Below are positions 27,582-40,272 of a stretch of 64,000 nt of DNA, one piece after another. The notes beneath the pieces are model-generated. The model saw only the letters and a program-made list of their open reading frames with translations, did no database searches and was not told the origin of the DNA. Source of the stretch: Clostridia bacterium (GTDB taxonomy: Bacteria > Bacillota > TC1 > UBA5767); NCBI GenBank assembly GCA_030625965.1, contig DAOUPV010000002.1, positions 1 through 64,000 on the forward strand, read 5' to 3'. A program made the translations under genes and the position numbers. Position 1 is the stretch's first letter, and every line of letters starts with the position of its first letter.

Positions 27582-28853
27582 CTATTTAATCCATTCTTTT
27601 CCACCCATGTAAGGGCGCAGCACTTCGGGGATCAGCACGCTGCCGTCCTCCTGCTGGTAGTTCTCTAGGATGGCCGCCACTGTACGGCCCACAGCAAGCC
27701 CAGAACCATTCAATGTATGTACATATTCCGGTTTGCCTTTTTTCTCGCGACGGAACTTGATGTTCGCACGGCGTGCCTGGAAATCCCCAAAGTTCGAACA
27801 AGAAGATATCTCGCGATAACCGCCGTAACCTGGCATATAGACCTCTAGATCGACCGTCTTGGCCGCTGAGAAGCCCACATCCTTACTGCAGAGCAACAAT
27901 GTGCGGTAGGGCAGTTTCAACAGCTCCAGCACCGCTCTGGCGTCATCGATCAACTTATCCAGTTCTTCGTCGGATTCTTCCGGCCGGCAGAACTTGACCA
28001 TCTCCACTTTATTGAATTGATGCTGACGGATCAGTCCTCTGGTGTCCTTGCCTGCAGAGCCTGCTTCAGCCCTGAAGCAGGGTGTATAGGCCGTGACATA
28101 CTGGGGCATCTCTTCGGGCTCCAGGATCTCCCTAGCGTACATGTTGGTCAGGGGCACTTCCGCTGTGGGAATCAGATAGTAGTCCGAACCCTGTACCCGG
28201 AACATGTCATCGGCAAATTTAGGCAACTGGCCGGTACCGACCATGCTTTCTGAATTAACCAGGAACGGCGGGACGATCTCCCTATATCCCTGCTCCTCGC
28301 AGTGCAGGTCCAGCATAAAGTTAATGAGGGCCCGCTCCAGTCTGGCGCCCGCTCCTTTCATATAAGTAAAACGCGCTCCGGTCACCTTGCCGGCTCTGAC
28401 CGGATCCGTGATGTCCAGCGCCTCGCCAATCTCCCAATGATTCTTGGCTTCAAAGGACAACTGAGTTATCTCGCCGTAGCGTTCCATTTCCACATTATCT
28501 TCTTCCCCTTCTCCTGAAGGGACGGATTCATGCAGCATATTCGGAATCTGCAGCATCATGTTGAGGATTTGCTCATCCAAAACCTTGACCTGCTCGTCAT
28601 GGGCAGATATCTCATCGCCCAACTCACGCATCTCCTGCATCACTGAGGTTACATCTTCACCCGCCTGTTTCTTCTTACCGATGCTCTTGGATACTGCATT
28701 GCGTCGGGCCTTCTTCTCTTCCACCAGACCCAATATATCCCTTCTTTGCTCGTCTTGCGAGAGCAGCTGTTGTACATCCAATTCCACACCCCGGCGTACC
28801 AGGTTTTCTTTCACCTTCTCCGATTCACTACGAACCAAACGTATATCAATCAT
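27582..28853 (-). CDS. serS: Serine--tRNA ligase
   Basis: A class II synthetase (423 aa) that charges tRNA-Ser and also tRNA-Sec, so it feeds the SelA/SelB pathway. The N-terminal coiled coil (about 30-100) contacts the long variable arm. Motif 2 is seen in [17 protein letters not shown] and motif 3 near the C-terminus ([14 protein letters not shown]). It overlaps the upstream amidohydrolase gene by 8 nt, and two tRNA-Ser genes follow. There is no T-box leader. Confidence 0.97.
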   Translation of the reverse strand: MIDIRLVRSESEKVKENLVRRGVELDVQQLLSQDEQRRDILGLVEEKKARRNAVSKSIGKKKQAGEDVTSVMQEMRELGDEISAHDEQVKVLDEQILNMMLQIPNMLHESVPSGEGEEDNVEMERYGEITQLSFEAKNHWEIGEALDITDPVRAGKVTGARFTYMKGAGARLERALINFMLDLHCEEQGYREIVPPFLVNSESMVGTGQLPKFADDMFRVQGSDYYLIPTAEVPLTNMYAREILEPEEMPQYVTAYTPCFRAEAGSAGKDTRGLIRQHQFNKVEMVKFCRPEESDEELDKLIDDARAVLELLKLPYRTLLLCSKDVGFSAAKTVDLEVYMPGYGGYREISSCSNFGDFQARRANIKFRREKKGKPEYVHTLNGSGLAVGRTVAAILENYQQEDGSVLIPEVLRPYMGGKEWIK

Positions 28854-30198
28854 GGTAACCTCCCGATCTTTCTATCAATTGTTCTGCGCTGCGGTTCAGC
28901 GCCTGGATGGCTTCTTTCTCATCCGTATGCACGGATACATGGTTGCGGATCACGAACTCCCCAGCGACCATAACATCGGAAATAGAATTCTCACCGCTGG
29001 AATAAAGCAGTGTCGCCAATGGATCGTGCATGGGAGCGCTCTTCAGGCTGGCGCCCGGATCCAACAAAAACAAATCCGCTTGCTTACCAACAGCCAAGGA
29101 ACCGATCTCATGTTCCTTGTTCAAGGCTCTGGCCCCATGAATGGTGGCCATCTCCAGAACCTCCATAGCCTCTATGACCTGGGGATTTCTGTGGTGTACC
29201 TTTTGTAGCAGAGCGGTCATCTTCATGGTCTCCAGCATATCCAACGTATTATTGCTGGCTGCGCCGTCCGTACCCAAGGATACGCTGATGCCTTGTTTCA
29301 AAAGTTCCGGAACCGGGCAAACACCCGAAGCCAGATACATATTGGACAAAGGATTATGAGAGATGCTCGCACCGTGTTCTCCCAGAACGTTCATGTCCTG
29401 GTCTGATACGTCCACAAAATGCACGGCCAAGAACGACTGGTCCAAAAGACCCATATCTTCCAGATCGGCAATCAGTACCTTCTGGTAGTTTTCCTGCCAT
29501 ATCCCGGCATCGGTCGCTGTTTCCGCTAGGTGCATGGTCACCGGAAAATTTTCACAGTTGGCAAAATCGCTCATCCTGATCAGTTCTTCACGGGTCATGG
29601 TCCAGTTGACCGCCGGTGCCAACCAGATATCCGTCATTGGATACTGCTCACGCAACCGCTTGGCATCCTCGAACACCTGCCCCAGAGGTTCACGGAGCGC
29701 TTCTGGTACGAAACTATTGGATACATTGAAACCCCTACCGTAAATCAGGCGAAGGCCAGTCTCCTCAGCTGCTTGGATGATGCTATCCCCCACCTGGGGA
29801 ACTGGATTGGCATAGCTATAATCCAGGATGGTGGTGGTACCGGTCTTGGCCGCTTCCAACAGCCCGGCTCTGGCTGCTATCCCAAAATCTTCCACATGCA
29901 GAGACACTCCATACTGCCCAACGGTCTTGGGCCACCAGTCCTCTAGCACGTAACCGCTTCCGAGACCCTTAAGAAGGTTCTGGAACAGGTGAGTATGGGT
30001 GTTGATGAGTCCTGGGAACATCACCTTGCCATGGAAATCTATGATTTCCATCTTGCGCTTACGCGCCATTTCCCGGATTTCCTGTGCGCTACCCAGACAG
30101 GTGATCCTGTCACCTTCGATCAGCAGTCCCGCATCTTCAAGGACCTCCCTTTTTTCATTGACCGGAACGATGGTCCCGCCAGAAAAAGCTACATCCAT
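28846..30198 (-). CDS. Second amidohydrolase of the AtzA/TrzA/SAH-deaminase group
   Basis: A 450-aa paralogue of the protein at 22108-23463. Metal-site residues lie in [35 protein letters not shown] and GTDGAASNN. The last motif and the overall length fit the 5'-methylthioadenosine/S-adenosylhomocysteine deaminase branch as well as 8-oxoguanine-type deaminases, so the substrate stays open. It is read together with serS (8-nt overlap), an odd pairing that may simply reflect neighbourhood. Confidence 0.83.
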   Translation of the reverse strand: MDVAFSGGTIVPVNEKREVLEDAGLLIEGDRITCLGSAQEIREMARKRKMEIIDFHGKVMFPGLINTHTHLFQNLLKGLGSGYVLEDWWPKTVGQYGVSLHVEDFGIAARAGLLEAAKTGTTTILDYSYANPVPQVGDSIIQAAEETGLRLIYGRGFNVSNSFVPEALREPLGQVFEDAKRLREQYPMTDIWLAPAVNWTMTREELIRMSDFANCENFPVTMHLAETATDAGIWQENYQKVLIADLEDMGLLDQSFLAVHFVDVSDQDMNVLGEHGASISHNPLSNMYLASGVCPVPELLKQGISVSLGTDGAASNNTLDMLETMKMTALLQKVHHRNPQVIEAMEVLEMATIHGARALNKEHEIGSLAVGKQADLFLLDPGASLKSAPMHDPLATLLYSSGENSISDVMVAGEFVIRNHVSVHTDEKEAIQALNRSAEQLIERSGGYHD

Positions 30199-30213
30199 TG
30201 ATTCCCTTTCAAT

Positions 30214-30243
30214 AACCTAAGCCCGGTAATCCGGGCTTAGGTT
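30214..30243. terminator. Terminator after gyrA
   Basis: The 13-bp perfect stem AACCTAAGCCCGG/CCGGGCTTAGGTT with a TAAT loop lies between the gyrA stop codon and the amidohydrolase start. The T-tract is poor, so it may be a partial terminator. Confidence 0.65.
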
Positions 30244-30248
30244 TAGTC

Positions 30249-32708
30249 TTACTCTTCGTCTTCTTTGATGGCGACCCGAGCTACAGCTACGACTTGGTCA
30301 TTTTCGGCCATGTTCATAACTCTGACACCCTGGGTGACACGTCCTATTTTGGAGATATCTGTAATTGGCTCTCTGATGATCTGCCCTTCTCTGGAGATAA
30401 GCATGATATCATCCCCTTCACTGATGATCATCAGGGCCACCAGGTCTCCATTTCGCTCAGATCCCTTGATGGTAAAGATACCTTTCCCGCCTCGTGTCTG
30501 GGTACGGTATTCAGATAGATCTGATCTCTTGCCGTATCCGTTCTCGCTGACAACCAGCAGATCTGCGTTGTCGTTGACCACGTCCGCCCCAATCACTACA
30601 TCCCCGGCTCCGAGGGTGATACCCTTCACGCCACGGGCTGTTCTGCCCATCTTACGCACATCGTCTTCCGAGAAGCGGATGCTGTAACCGTGCTTGGTAC
30701 CCATGATGACTTCCTTGCTGCCATCTGTCAGGTTGACGCTGATCAACTCATCATCGTCGTCCAAGGTCAGAGCGATGATGCCATCCCTGCGGTTGGTATC
30801 GTATGCACTCAGGCTGGATTTCTTGACTACGCCTTTCCTGGTCACGGTCAACAGATACTTGTCCTCATCGTATTCCTTGACTGGAATGACCGTTGTCACA
30901 TACTCGCCTTTTTCCAAATGCAGCAGATTGACAATGGCGGAGCCCTTGGCGGTCCGGCTGGCCTCTGGCAGTATATGCACCTTGAGGCGCATCACACGTC
31001 CAGTATTGGTGAAGAACATCAGGAAATGGTGGGTTGTTGTGATGAACAGATGCTCCACGAAATCCTCGTCCCGCTTGCTCAGAGCCTTGACACCCTTGCC
31101 GCCCCGTTTTTGGCTGCGGTAGGTGGTAGCCGGTAGTCTCTTGATATATCCGCGATGGGTGATGGTGATCACCGCATCTTCTTCGGCGATCAGGTCCTCG
31201 ATTTCAAGGTCCCCTTCATCGGCGATGATGGCTGTCTTTCTGTCATCCCCATATTTATCGCGTATGCGCGTAAATTCATCTGTGATCAGTTGCATCAGCT
31301 TCTTCTCGTCCTCAAGGATTTCCTTCAGAGAACCTATGGTCGTCAGGAGGTCCTTGTATTCGTCATCCAGCTTGGTTCTCTCCAATGCCGTCAGTCTGGA
31401 CAGTTTCATATCCAAAATAGCCTTGGCCTGGATTTCGCTCAGTCCGATCTCCAACATCAGGGCCATTTTAGCCGCTTCTGTGTTATCAGAACCGCGGATG
31501 ATCTTGACGATGCGTTCGATATTGCTCAGTGCCAGCAGGAGTCCTTCCACGATGTGGGCTCTAGCCTCCGCCTTTCTCAATTCGAACTGGGTACGGCGGG
31601 TGAACACGGATTTCTGGTGAGTCAAATAATGCTGTAAAATCTGCTTGATATTAAGAATCTGGGGTTTGTTGTCCACCAGCGCCAACATGATGATACTGAA
31701 CGTAGTCTGCATCTGGGTATGCTTGTACAGCTGGTTCAGGATCACATCGCCGATAATACCCTTCTTCATCTCGATGACGACGCGCATGCCCTTTCTGTCA
31801 GATTCATCTCTCAGATCCGTAATGCCTTCGATTTTCTTATCCCGCACCAGCTCAGCGATCTTCTCAATCAGCCGGGCTTTATTTACCTGATAGGGCAATT
31901 CATGCACAATGATGCGCTCTTTGCCGTTTTTCATATGTTCGATGGTGTTCTTAGAGCGTATTTTCACCGAACCTCGGCCTGTATGGTATGCGTTGTAGAT
32001 GCCTTCCAGACCCATGATGATGCCGGCGGTGGGGAAATCCGGTCCCTTGACGTAGTCCATCAGCTCTTTGATAGTGACATCCGGATTCTCAATCAGGATA
32101 TCCAAAGCGTCAAGCACCTCGGTCATATTGTGGGGAGGGATATTGGTCGCCATGCCCACTGCAATACCCGTCGATCCGTTAACCAACAGGTTGGGAAAGC
32201 GTGCTGGCATTACGAGCGGTTCCTGTAGACTCTCATCATAGTTGGGTGTGTAATCTACGGTCTCCTTGTCGATATCCCGGAGCAGTTCCATGGCCACCTT
32301 GGACATCCTGGCTTCGGTATAACGCATAGCAGCCGCGCGGTCACCGTCGACGGAACCGAAGTTACCGTGTCCGTCCACCAGCTGATAGCGGTAGGAAAAG
32401 TTCTGGGCCATACGCACCATGGTATCGTAGACAGCGGTATCGCCATGAGGATGGTACTTGGCCAGTACGCCACCGACTACCCATGCCGATTTCTTATACG
32501 GCTTGTCCGACGTCATACCGGTCTCGTACATAGAGTAAAGGATACGCCGGTGTACTGGTTTCAACCCGTCTCTTACGTCCGGCAAGGCTCTGCCTACGAT
32601 TACACTCATGGCATAATCGATATAGGATTTCTTCATTTCGTCTTCCAGGTTTACCTGGACGATCTTTCCATGTGAATATTCCACTGATTCTGTTTCTCCC
32701 GTCTCCAA
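30249..32708 (-). CDS. gyrA: DNA gyrase subunit A
   Basis: The DNA-cleaving subunit of gyrase (819 aa). The active-site Tyr is in AMRYTEARM (about residue 123), close to the quinolone-resistance region. The C-terminal beta-pinwheel contains the GyrA-box variant QKRGGKG, which separates GyrA from ParC. It is read after gyrB but separated from it by two other genes. Confidence 0.97.
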   Translation of the reverse strand: METGETESVEYSHGKIVQVNLEDEMKKSYIDYAMSVIVGRALPDVRDGLKPVHRRILYSMYETGMTSDKPYKKSAWVVGGVLAKYHPHGDTAVYDTMVRMAQNFSYRYQLVDGHGNFGSVDGDRAAAMRYTEARMSKVAMELLRDIDKETVDYTPNYDESLQEPLVMPARFPNLLVNGSTGIAVGMATNIPPHNMTEVLDALDILIENPDVTIKELMDYVKGPDFPTAGIIMGLEGIYNAYHTGRGSVKIRSKNTIEHMKNGKERIIVHELPYQVNKARLIEKIAELVRDKKIEGITDLRDESDRKGMRVVIEMKKGIIGDVILNQLYKHTQMQTTFSIIMLALVDNKPQILNIKQILQHYLTHQKSVFTRRTQFELRKAEARAHIVEGLLLALSNIERIVKIIRGSDNTEAAKMALMLEIGLSEIQAKAILDMKLSRLTALERTKLDDEYKDLLTTIGSLKEILEDEKKLMQLITDEFTRIRDKYGDDRKTAIIADEGDLEIEDLIAEEDAVITITHRGYIKRLPATTYRSQKRGGKGVKALSKRDEDFVEHLFITTTHHFLMFFTNTGRVMRLKVHILPEASRTAKGSAIVNLLHLEKGEYVTTVIPVKEYDEDKYLLTVTRKGVVKKSSLSAYDTNRRDGIIALTLDDDDELISVNLTDGSKEVIMGTKHGYSIRFSEDDVRKMGRTARGVKGITLGAGDVVIGADVVNDNADLLVVSENGYGKRSDLSEYRTQTRGGKGIFTIKGSERNGDLVALMIISEGDDIMLISREGQIIREPITDISKIGRVTQGVRVMNMAENDQVVAVARVAIKEDEE

Positions 32709-32744
32709 ACTAACTTATATTATATCTCATAGGAAGTATTTTTT

Positions 32745-33737
32745 CTATCCTTGCAACAGCCCTTTGGCTCGCCACAATTCGTCTCCCTGCGGGGGTTTCA
32801 TAGGCCGTAAATCCAGCTTGTCCTGCACCATGACTTCTCCCGCATGGAAGGTTCCGATTCTGGCCGCTGGAATCTGATTCTCGTTCAGATATAAAGCCAG
32901 TTCGTCTGCCTGAGGTGTAGCGATCAGAAGCGACCCGCTAGATATGAGGCGGTATGGATCCAGAGCCAAGGATTCGCAGATCTTCCTAGTGCTGGGTCTG
33001 AGTCCGATTTTCTCGGTCTCCACAGTAAGCCCCATTTCCGAGGCACTGGCCATCTCGTAGCAGGCACCGAACACCCCGCCTTCAGTGACATCGTGCATGG
33101 CATGAAGCTTGAAGCTCTTAGCCAGCTTAGCCTCCTTATATACGCTGATTTCCTTAAGGAGATCCTTTCCACGCTGCCATTCCTCATCTCCCAGCAGCCT
33201 GCGCATCTCTTCAGGATAGTCAGAGCACAGGATGGCCGTCCCCTCGATACCAGCTCCCTTGGTTAGAACCAGTCCGTCGCCAGCTTCGATGCCATCTGCT
33301 CGGAGTAACTCTTCCTTCGACACCCGCCCGATGGCAGTAACCGACAGGATGTTCTGGTTGAGACCTGGTGTTATCTCGGTGTGCCCCCCGATAATCTCCA
33401 CTTGGAGTTCTTTGGCCCCCCTATGTGCGGCAGCCATGATCTTCTCCGCCTTTTCCACTGTCTCTCCTTCTCGGAGCAGAAGCGTCAACAGTATACCCAC
33501 GGGTTCCGCACCGTTAGAGAGCACATCGTTACAAGAAACAAGCACAGATAGATAGCCGCCTTCCTCGTCAGCACCAGTGATGGGATCTGTCGATAGCACT
33601 GTTATATCGCCGTCGAGATCCAGTGCACCGCAATCCTCCCCAATCATGGCCCTGAGAACGGTTTCCTTACGCTTTACCCCAGTATAGGGGAATATGCGCC
33701 TCTTTAAATCTTCGACTTCCAGTTTACCAACACCCAT
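32745..33737 (-). CDS. AIR-synthase-related (HypE-like) protein
   Basis: A 330-aa ATP-binding protein of the PurM/HypE/SelD/ThiL superfamily. HypE-like features are the N-terminal KLEVEDLKRRIFPYTG, GEDCGALDL, the NDVLSNGAEP segment, GGHTEITPGL, HDVTEGGVFGACYEMA and SSGSLLIA. The C-terminal Cys that HypE needs for cyanation is absent (the chain ends RAKGLLQG). It also lacks the catalytic Cys/Sec-Lys motif of SelD, so I do not call it either. Start chosen at 33737 for ribosome-site spacing; 33746 and 33785 are alternatives. It lies between an ABC-F gene and gyrA. Confidence 0.75.
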   Translation of the reverse strand: MGVGKLEVEDLKRRIFPYTGVKRKETVLRAMIGEDCGALDLDGDITVLSTDPITGADEEGGYLSVLVSCNDVLSNGAEPVGILLTLLLREGETVEKAEKIMAAAHRGAKELQVEIIGGHTEITPGLNQNILSVTAIGRVSKEELLRADGIEAGDGLVLTKGAGIEGTAILCSDYPEEMRRLLGDEEWQRGKDLLKEISVYKEAKLAKSFKLHAMHDVTEGGVFGACYEMASASEMGLTVETEKIGLRPSTRKICESLALDPYRLISSGSLLIATPQADELALYLNENQIPAARIGTFHAGEVMVQDKLDLRPMKPPQGDELWRAKGLLQG

Positions 33738-33738
33738 C

Positions 33739-35616
33739 TCATGCATTCCCTTCCATTTTTTCGGCCAGGTCGGTCCACTCTTCATAATGGTCCTCTAAGC
33801 TGGCCTTCTTGCTTTCCAACTGCTCATGCAGCTCCTGCAGGAGATTGAAATCATCCCCGCCCCCTTGGAGCTCCGCATCCAGTCGAAGTATCTCTTCTTC
33901 CAAGGTCGGGATTATCTCATCCAACTCCTGGAACCTTTTTTTGTCACCATAGGAAATCTTGTTCTTCTTATCGCCCATCTGCTCCAGCGGTGTGCTCTTT
34001 TTCTTCATTTCCGGTTTCAACGTCTGTTTCTTGGCCATGTAGGCATCGAAATTCCCACCATACCTTTTCACGAGTCCGCCGTCCAGAAATTCAAAGACCG
34101 CATCCACGTTCTTGTTGAGGAAAAATCGGTCATGGGATACAGCAACCAGAATACCTGGGTACTGATCCAGAAAAGCATCCAACACCAGCAGAGTATCCAG
34201 ATCCAGATCGTTGGTCGGCTCATCCAAGAGCAGTATGTTGGGTCCTTCAAGCAGAACCAATAGCAATGCCAACCTGCGTTTCTCTCCACCAGATAGTTTC
34301 CCTACTTTGGTCTGTTGTTTTTCCCTAGGAAAAAGAAATCTCTCTAGCCACTTGGCAGCTGTGACTTCCACACCCCGGCTGTCCGGAATGAATGACCAGC
34401 GACTGCTAATCGTCTCATATAGCGTGATCTCATCATCCAGCTTTTCTGACTGCTGGGTAAGAAATCCGATGCTCAGTGTTTCACCCCGAATAATCTCGCC
34501 TTGGTCTGGTTGCAGGCTTCCTTCTATCAGTTTCAACAAGGTACTCTTGCCGATTCCATTCTTACCTACGATACCTATGCGGTCATAGCGATTGAACAGA
34601 TAGGAGAAATCCTCCAGCACCCGAAGCTGACCATAGGCCTTGTGGACATGTTTCATTTCGATAGTCTTCTTGCCCAGCCGCTTCATGGGAAAGGCCATAT
34701 CCATATCCAGCTCGCTTGACCGTTCCAGACCTTCTTCCAAGGCTCTAAATCTTTCTATCCTGGCAGCCTGCTTGGTTCCTCTTCCTTGCACACCACTTCT
34801 CATCCAGTCCAGTTCCTGCCGATAGAGCGCTTCTTCTTTCTGTCGCCTAGTCTGATCCGTCCGTAACCGCTCCTCCTTATTCTGCAGATAAGTGGAAAAA
34901 TCACCCGCATGGGCATAAATTTTGGTTCCTTCCAACTCCAGGATCTTATCTGAGATCCTGTTCAGGAATTCCCGGTCGTGAGTAACCATAATAAGTGCCG
35001 TCTTACGTTTCTTCAGAGTTTTCTCCAACCACAGTATAGTGTCCAGATCCAGATGGTTCGTAGGCTCATCCAATAGCAGGAGATTGGCCGGACGTATCAG
35101 CACCCTGGCAAGTGCCAGTCTGCGTCTCTGCCCCCCAGAGAGTGTATCCACTTCGCGGTGGTACTCCCTTATTCCCAGGCGGTTCAATATGCTCTTTACT
35201 TCCTCTTCCAGATTCCAGAGCTGCAATCGTTCCATTTTCCCTGTCAAGTCATGAAGCTTCTGTTGCAGCTCATGGTCCTCGGGGTCCTGCTCCAGGTCGA
35301 CCAGCGCCGTGGTATATTCCTTGACCACATCCAGTTCATGGGAACCGTCATGGAAAATCTGCTCCATCACGGTGAGTCCCGGCACCAGCCTGGGATTTTG
35401 CTCCAGATACTCCATCTTGCACTGCTGGTTCCGCATAATCTTCCCGCTATCCGGCACTTCCTGCCCTGCGATAAGCTTGAGAAGAGTAGACTTGCCCGTA
35501 CCGTTTCGGCCTACCAACGAGACCTTTTCTCCCTGCTCGACCCCGAAAGTGATCTCTTGAAAGAGGTTCTGCTCATTATATGCTTTGCTTATTTTTTCTG
35601 CTGCTATCAGATTCAT
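33739..35616 (-). CDS. ABC-F family ATPase (Uup-like)
   Basis: A 625-aa soluble protein with two ABC ATPase domains and no membrane segment. Walker A motifs are GRNGTGKSTLL (about 35-45) and GKNGIGKSTLL, and the signatures LSGGQRRRLALARVL and LSGGEKRRLALLLVL are both intact. The C-terminal coiled coil (about 540-620) resembles the Uup branch. ABC-F proteins act on the ribosome or, for Uup, have been linked to DNA repair and ribosome biogenesis. It sits 33 nt after gyrB and is probably co-transcribed with it. Antibiotic-resistance function is possible but not supported. Confidence 0.88.
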   Translation of the reverse strand: MNLIAAEKISKAYNEQNLFQEITFGVEQGEKVSLVGRNGTGKSTLLKLIAGQEVPDSGKIMRNQQCKMEYLEQNPRLVPGLTVMEQIFHDGSHELDVVKEYTTALVDLEQDPEDHELQQKLHDLTGKMERLQLWNLEEEVKSILNRLGIREYHREVDTLSGGQRRRLALARVLIRPANLLLLDEPTNHLDLDTILWLEKTLKKRKTALIMVTHDREFLNRISDKILELEGTKIYAHAGDFSTYLQNKEERLRTDQTRRQKEEALYRQELDWMRSGVQGRGTKQAARIERFRALEEGLERSSELDMDMAFPMKRLGKKTIEMKHVHKAYGQLRVLEDFSYLFNRYDRIGIVGKNGIGKSTLLKLIEGSLQPDQGEIIRGETLSIGFLTQQSEKLDDEITLYETISSRWSFIPDSRGVEVTAAKWLERFLFPREKQQTKVGKLSGGEKRRLALLLVLLEGPNILLLDEPTNDLDLDTLLVLDAFLDQYPGILVAVSHDRFFLNKNVDAVFEFLDGGLVKRYGGNFDAYMAKKQTLKPEMKKKSTPLEQMGDKKNKISYGDKKRFQELDEIIPTLEEEILRLDAELQGGGDDFNLLQELHEQLESKKASLEDHYEEWTDLAEKMEGNA

Positions 35617-35649
35617 GGTTCACCCAAGGAAATGGGCTCCCAGGGAGCC

Positions 35650-37629
<1,980 letters not shown>

Positions 37630-37665
37630 ACCAAGAAGAACACTTCTACCAGCGGTCAAAGTGTC

Positions 37666-38769
37666 CTAAATGATTGTTCCTTCCTTCACCTGCATCAACC
37701 GGTGCGACTCGGGATGAATCCCCTTAAAGTCCTCTACATCTGTACATGTGATGAAGGTCTGCATGTTCTCGCTGACCAAGTTTATCAGGCTTTCCCGACG
37801 GCTGTTGTCCAGCTCCGAGAGCACATCGTCCAGCAGCAGAACCGGGTACTCCCCATGCACAGATTTCAGGAACTCTATCTCCGCCATCTTCAGGCTCAGG
37901 GCCACGGTCCTCTGTTGTCCTTGCGAACCGTAAGTCTTCACATCCTTGTCATTGATCAGAATCTGGAAGTCGTCCCGATGAGGCCCAAGTCCGGTAAAAC
38001 CTCGCAAGGTATCTTCCGCCCAGTTCCCCTTTAAGAATTCCATGTAGGAATCCTCTGTAAGGGAGGCCACCTCTTCCTCCATCCCGAAGGAAGAGAGATA
38101 TCGGATTTCCAGTTCCTCTTTACCATCGGTTAGTTTCCTATGGGAAAGACGTGCCAGAGGCTTCAGTTTCTCCAGCATATCCAGGCGGCTATTCAGTACG
38201 AAAATTCCGCTCTGGGCCATCTGCTTATCATAAACCGAAAGCAGTTCCTCGTTTTTTTCCCCACTGCGCATCTTTTTCAACAGATTATTGCGTTGCAATA
38301 GCACTTTTTTGTATCGGTACAATTCCCTCGCATAACGACGGCTGGTCTGCAGTAATTCATCATCCAGGAAACGTCTCCTGTTATCCGGTGAACCCTTTAT
38401 AAGATAAAGGTCTTCCGGGGAAAAGATGATTGTCAGGAAGGATCCCAGAAAATTCTCTATTGTATCGATACGCATATCGTCTACGAAAATTCCCTTCTTT
38501 CCTGCCATATAGTTAATTTCAATCTTCTTGCTGCCTTCTTTACCTTCAATCAGGGCTTTCAAACGAAAAAACTCATTGTTCCACCGAATGAGTTCTTTTT
38601 CCTTGCTATGTCTGTAGGAGGCCGCCCGGCTCAAATAATGGATGGCATCGAGAAAATTGCTTTTCCCCTGAGCATTCTCCCCCTGCAGTATGTTGATTCT
38701 GGAATCAGGCGAACAATCCTGCGCCTGATAATTTGTGAAATTCTGAATGAATATTCTCGTAATTCTCAT
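37666..38769 (-). CDS. recF: DNA repair and replication protein RecF
   Basis: An SMC-like ATPase (367 aa) that loads RecA at single-strand gaps. Walker A is GENAQGKSNFLDAI (about 31-44), and the C-terminal signature and Walker B (YPVLLLDDVLSELD) are intact. The ATG overlaps the yaaA stop codon. Confidence 0.96.
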   Translation of the reverse strand: MRITRIFIQNFTNYQAQDCSPDSRINILQGENAQGKSNFLDAIHYLSRAASYRHSKEKELIRWNNEFFRLKALIEGKEGSKKIEINYMAGKKGIFVDDMRIDTIENFLGSFLTIIFSPEDLYLIKGSPDNRRRFLDDELLQTSRRYARELYRYKKVLLQRNNLLKKMRSGEKNEELLSVYDKQMAQSGIFVLNSRLDMLEKLKPLARLSHRKLTDGKEELEIRYLSSFGMEEEVASLTEDSYMEFLKGNWAEDTLRGFTGLGPHRDDFQILINDKDVKTYGSQGQQRTVALSLKMAEIEFLKSVHGEYPVLLLDDVLSELDNSRRESLINLVSENMQTFITCTDVEDFKGIHPESHRLMQVKEGTII

Positions 38770-38993
38770 GATTCCTGATTTTCCTGAGCCAGTTCAATGG
38801 TTTCTTCCAGTCCCTCTACTGACACCCGGTCACCGGCCATCAGCTTCTTCTTCCTTTGGGTTACAACCACACCGTTGACGCGTACCATCTCCTGGGAAAT
38901 GATATATTTGGCCTCCCCGCCGCTAACCACCACATTGGCCCATTTCAGCAGCGCATCCAAAGCGATATAGTCCGTGTGAATCGTAAGTATCAT
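38766..38993 (-). CDS. yaaA: S4-domain RNA-binding protein YaaA
   Basis: A 75-aa S4-like protein, conserved between dnaN and recF in Bacillota. The pattern LDALLKWANVVVSGGEAK followed by VRVNGVVVTQRKKKLMAGDRV is the typical S4 fold. Proposed to bind rRNA or tRNA. It is overlapped by both neighbours, so translation is coupled. Confidence 0.9.
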   Translation of the reverse strand: MILTIHTDYIALDALLKWANVVVSGGEAKYIISQEMVRVNGVVVTQRKKKLMAGDRVSVEGLEETIELAQENQES

Positions 38994-40123
38994 CAGCTTA
39001 ACCGGATAGGAAGAACCAGGAACAGTGAGTTGTCTTTTCCATCAACGGGACGAATGATGCCAGGACTGAGTTCAGTAGTCAGGTCCATGACCACTTCATC
39101 GGTATCTATGACACGCAGTACATCCAAAAGATATTTGGCGTTGAATCCGATTTCCAAAGTATTTCCTTCTAAATGGATAGGCAGTTCCTCTTCCAATTCA
39201 CCGATCTGTGAGGATTTTGAGGAAATCTGCATTTCTGCTTCTCCCACGGACAGTTTCACTGTATTGTGCTTACGTTTGGATAAATCATCACGGGACAATA
39301 ATGATGCTCTTTCTAGTGAATCAGAGAATCCTCTCTTCATAAGGCGCACACGTGTTGAAAAATCCTCAGGGATTACCTGTTTGTAGTTGACGAATTTACC
39401 TTCGATCAGTCGGGAAGTAATCTTTATCCCATCAGCTTGGAAGAGTATTTTGTTGCGGTCGATGAAAATTTTTACTTCCCCTTCATCCATCTTGAAGATT
39501 CGGCTGATTTCTATCAGACTGCGGCTAGGGATGATGACTGAAGTATTAAAATCGCTCGGTTCATCACCCAGCTCGATTTCTGTATAAGCTAGACGATGAG
39601 TATCCGTAGCCACCAGCTTCAGCTGATTGCCCTGAAGAATCTCCATCAGGATGCCTGTAAAGATAGGTCTGGTGTAATCGCTCGATGCCGCGATGGAAAC
39701 ATTTTTTATACCACCAATCAGAACACTCTTCTTCATTGATAGATAATTGGTTTCATCAAACTGCTGCAACGGAGGAAATTCATCAGCATCATAGGCGTTG
39801 AGCGCAATCTCCGATTTTCCGTAGCTGATACGGATCTGAGAATTCTCAATCTCTTCTATAAACAATTCCATGCTCGGTAGTTTCTTCACCAGTTCTACAA
39901 AGTAGCGCGCTGGGAGTACGCTGGCGCCATTCTCTTCTACATTGGCAGGAAGCACAAATTCAATTCCGATTTCCAAATCGGTGGCTTTCAGGTATATTTC
40001 GTTGTCTTTGGCCTCAATGTATATGCCTGATAGGATTGGAGGTAAAACGGATTTGGTGGATATGGCGCGTTGAACAGTTTGAACGCCTTCTAAGAATGTA
40101 GTTTGATTGATTGAAAATCTCAT
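38993..40123 (-). CDS. dnaN: DNA polymerase III beta sliding clamp
   Basis: The processivity clamp of DNA polymerase III (376 aa), with three repeated clamp domains. It is recognised by N-terminal MRFSINQTTFLEGVQ, KATDLEIGIE, the SDYTRPIFTGIL segment and the C-terminal LVLPIRL strand. It follows dnaA, separated by 149 bp of DnaA-box-bearing DNA. Confidence 0.97.
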   Translation of the reverse strand: MRFSINQTTFLEGVQTVQRAISTKSVLPPILSGIYIEAKDNEIYLKATDLEIGIEFVLPANVEENGASVLPARYFVELVKKLPSMELFIEEIENSQIRISYGKSEIALNAYDADEFPPLQQFDETNYLSMKKSVLIGGIKNVSIAASSDYTRPIFTGILMEILQGNQLKLVATDTHRLAYTEIELGDEPSDFNTSVIIPSRSLIEISRIFKMDEGEVKIFIDRNKILFQADGIKITSRLIEGKFVNYKQVIPEDFSTRVRLMKRGFSDSLERASLLSRDDLSKRKHNTVKLSVGEAEMQISSKSSQIGELEEELPIHLEGNTLEIGFNAKYLLDVLRVIDTDEVVMDLTTELSPGIIRPVDGKDNSLFLVLPIRLS

Positions 40124-40272
40124 GTTATTCTCCTATCTTATTCTTTTATTAATATAGTCATAATAGTAAGGCCTGTTATTATGTTGAAAAACGGCCGAAA
40201 CGGCGGTAAACAAGTATTTATCCTGTGGATAACCTGTGGATATTCAGGATAAGTATAATATGGTTATCCACA
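40124..40272. other. oriC, dnaA-dnaN part
   Basis: DnaA boxes: TGTGGATAA at 40224-40232, one-mismatch TGTGGATAT at 40235-40243, and TTATCCACA at 40264-40272 touching the dnaA stop codon. The adjoining 40130-40185 stretch is very AT-rich with TAATAG-like trinucleotides, a likely unwinding element. In related bacteria DNA opens on this side of dnaA. Confidence 0.8.

Noticed and set aside
28846..28900. T-box leader for serS
   Set aside because: serS overlaps the upstream amidohydrolase by 8 nt, leaving no room for a leader, and no T-box sequence occurs there.
32745..33737. SelD (selenophosphate synthetase), tempting because selA and selB are in the window
   Set aside because: The catalytic Cys/Sec-Lys motif and glycine-rich N-terminus of SelD are absent; the motifs fit a HypE-like AIR-synthase relative.
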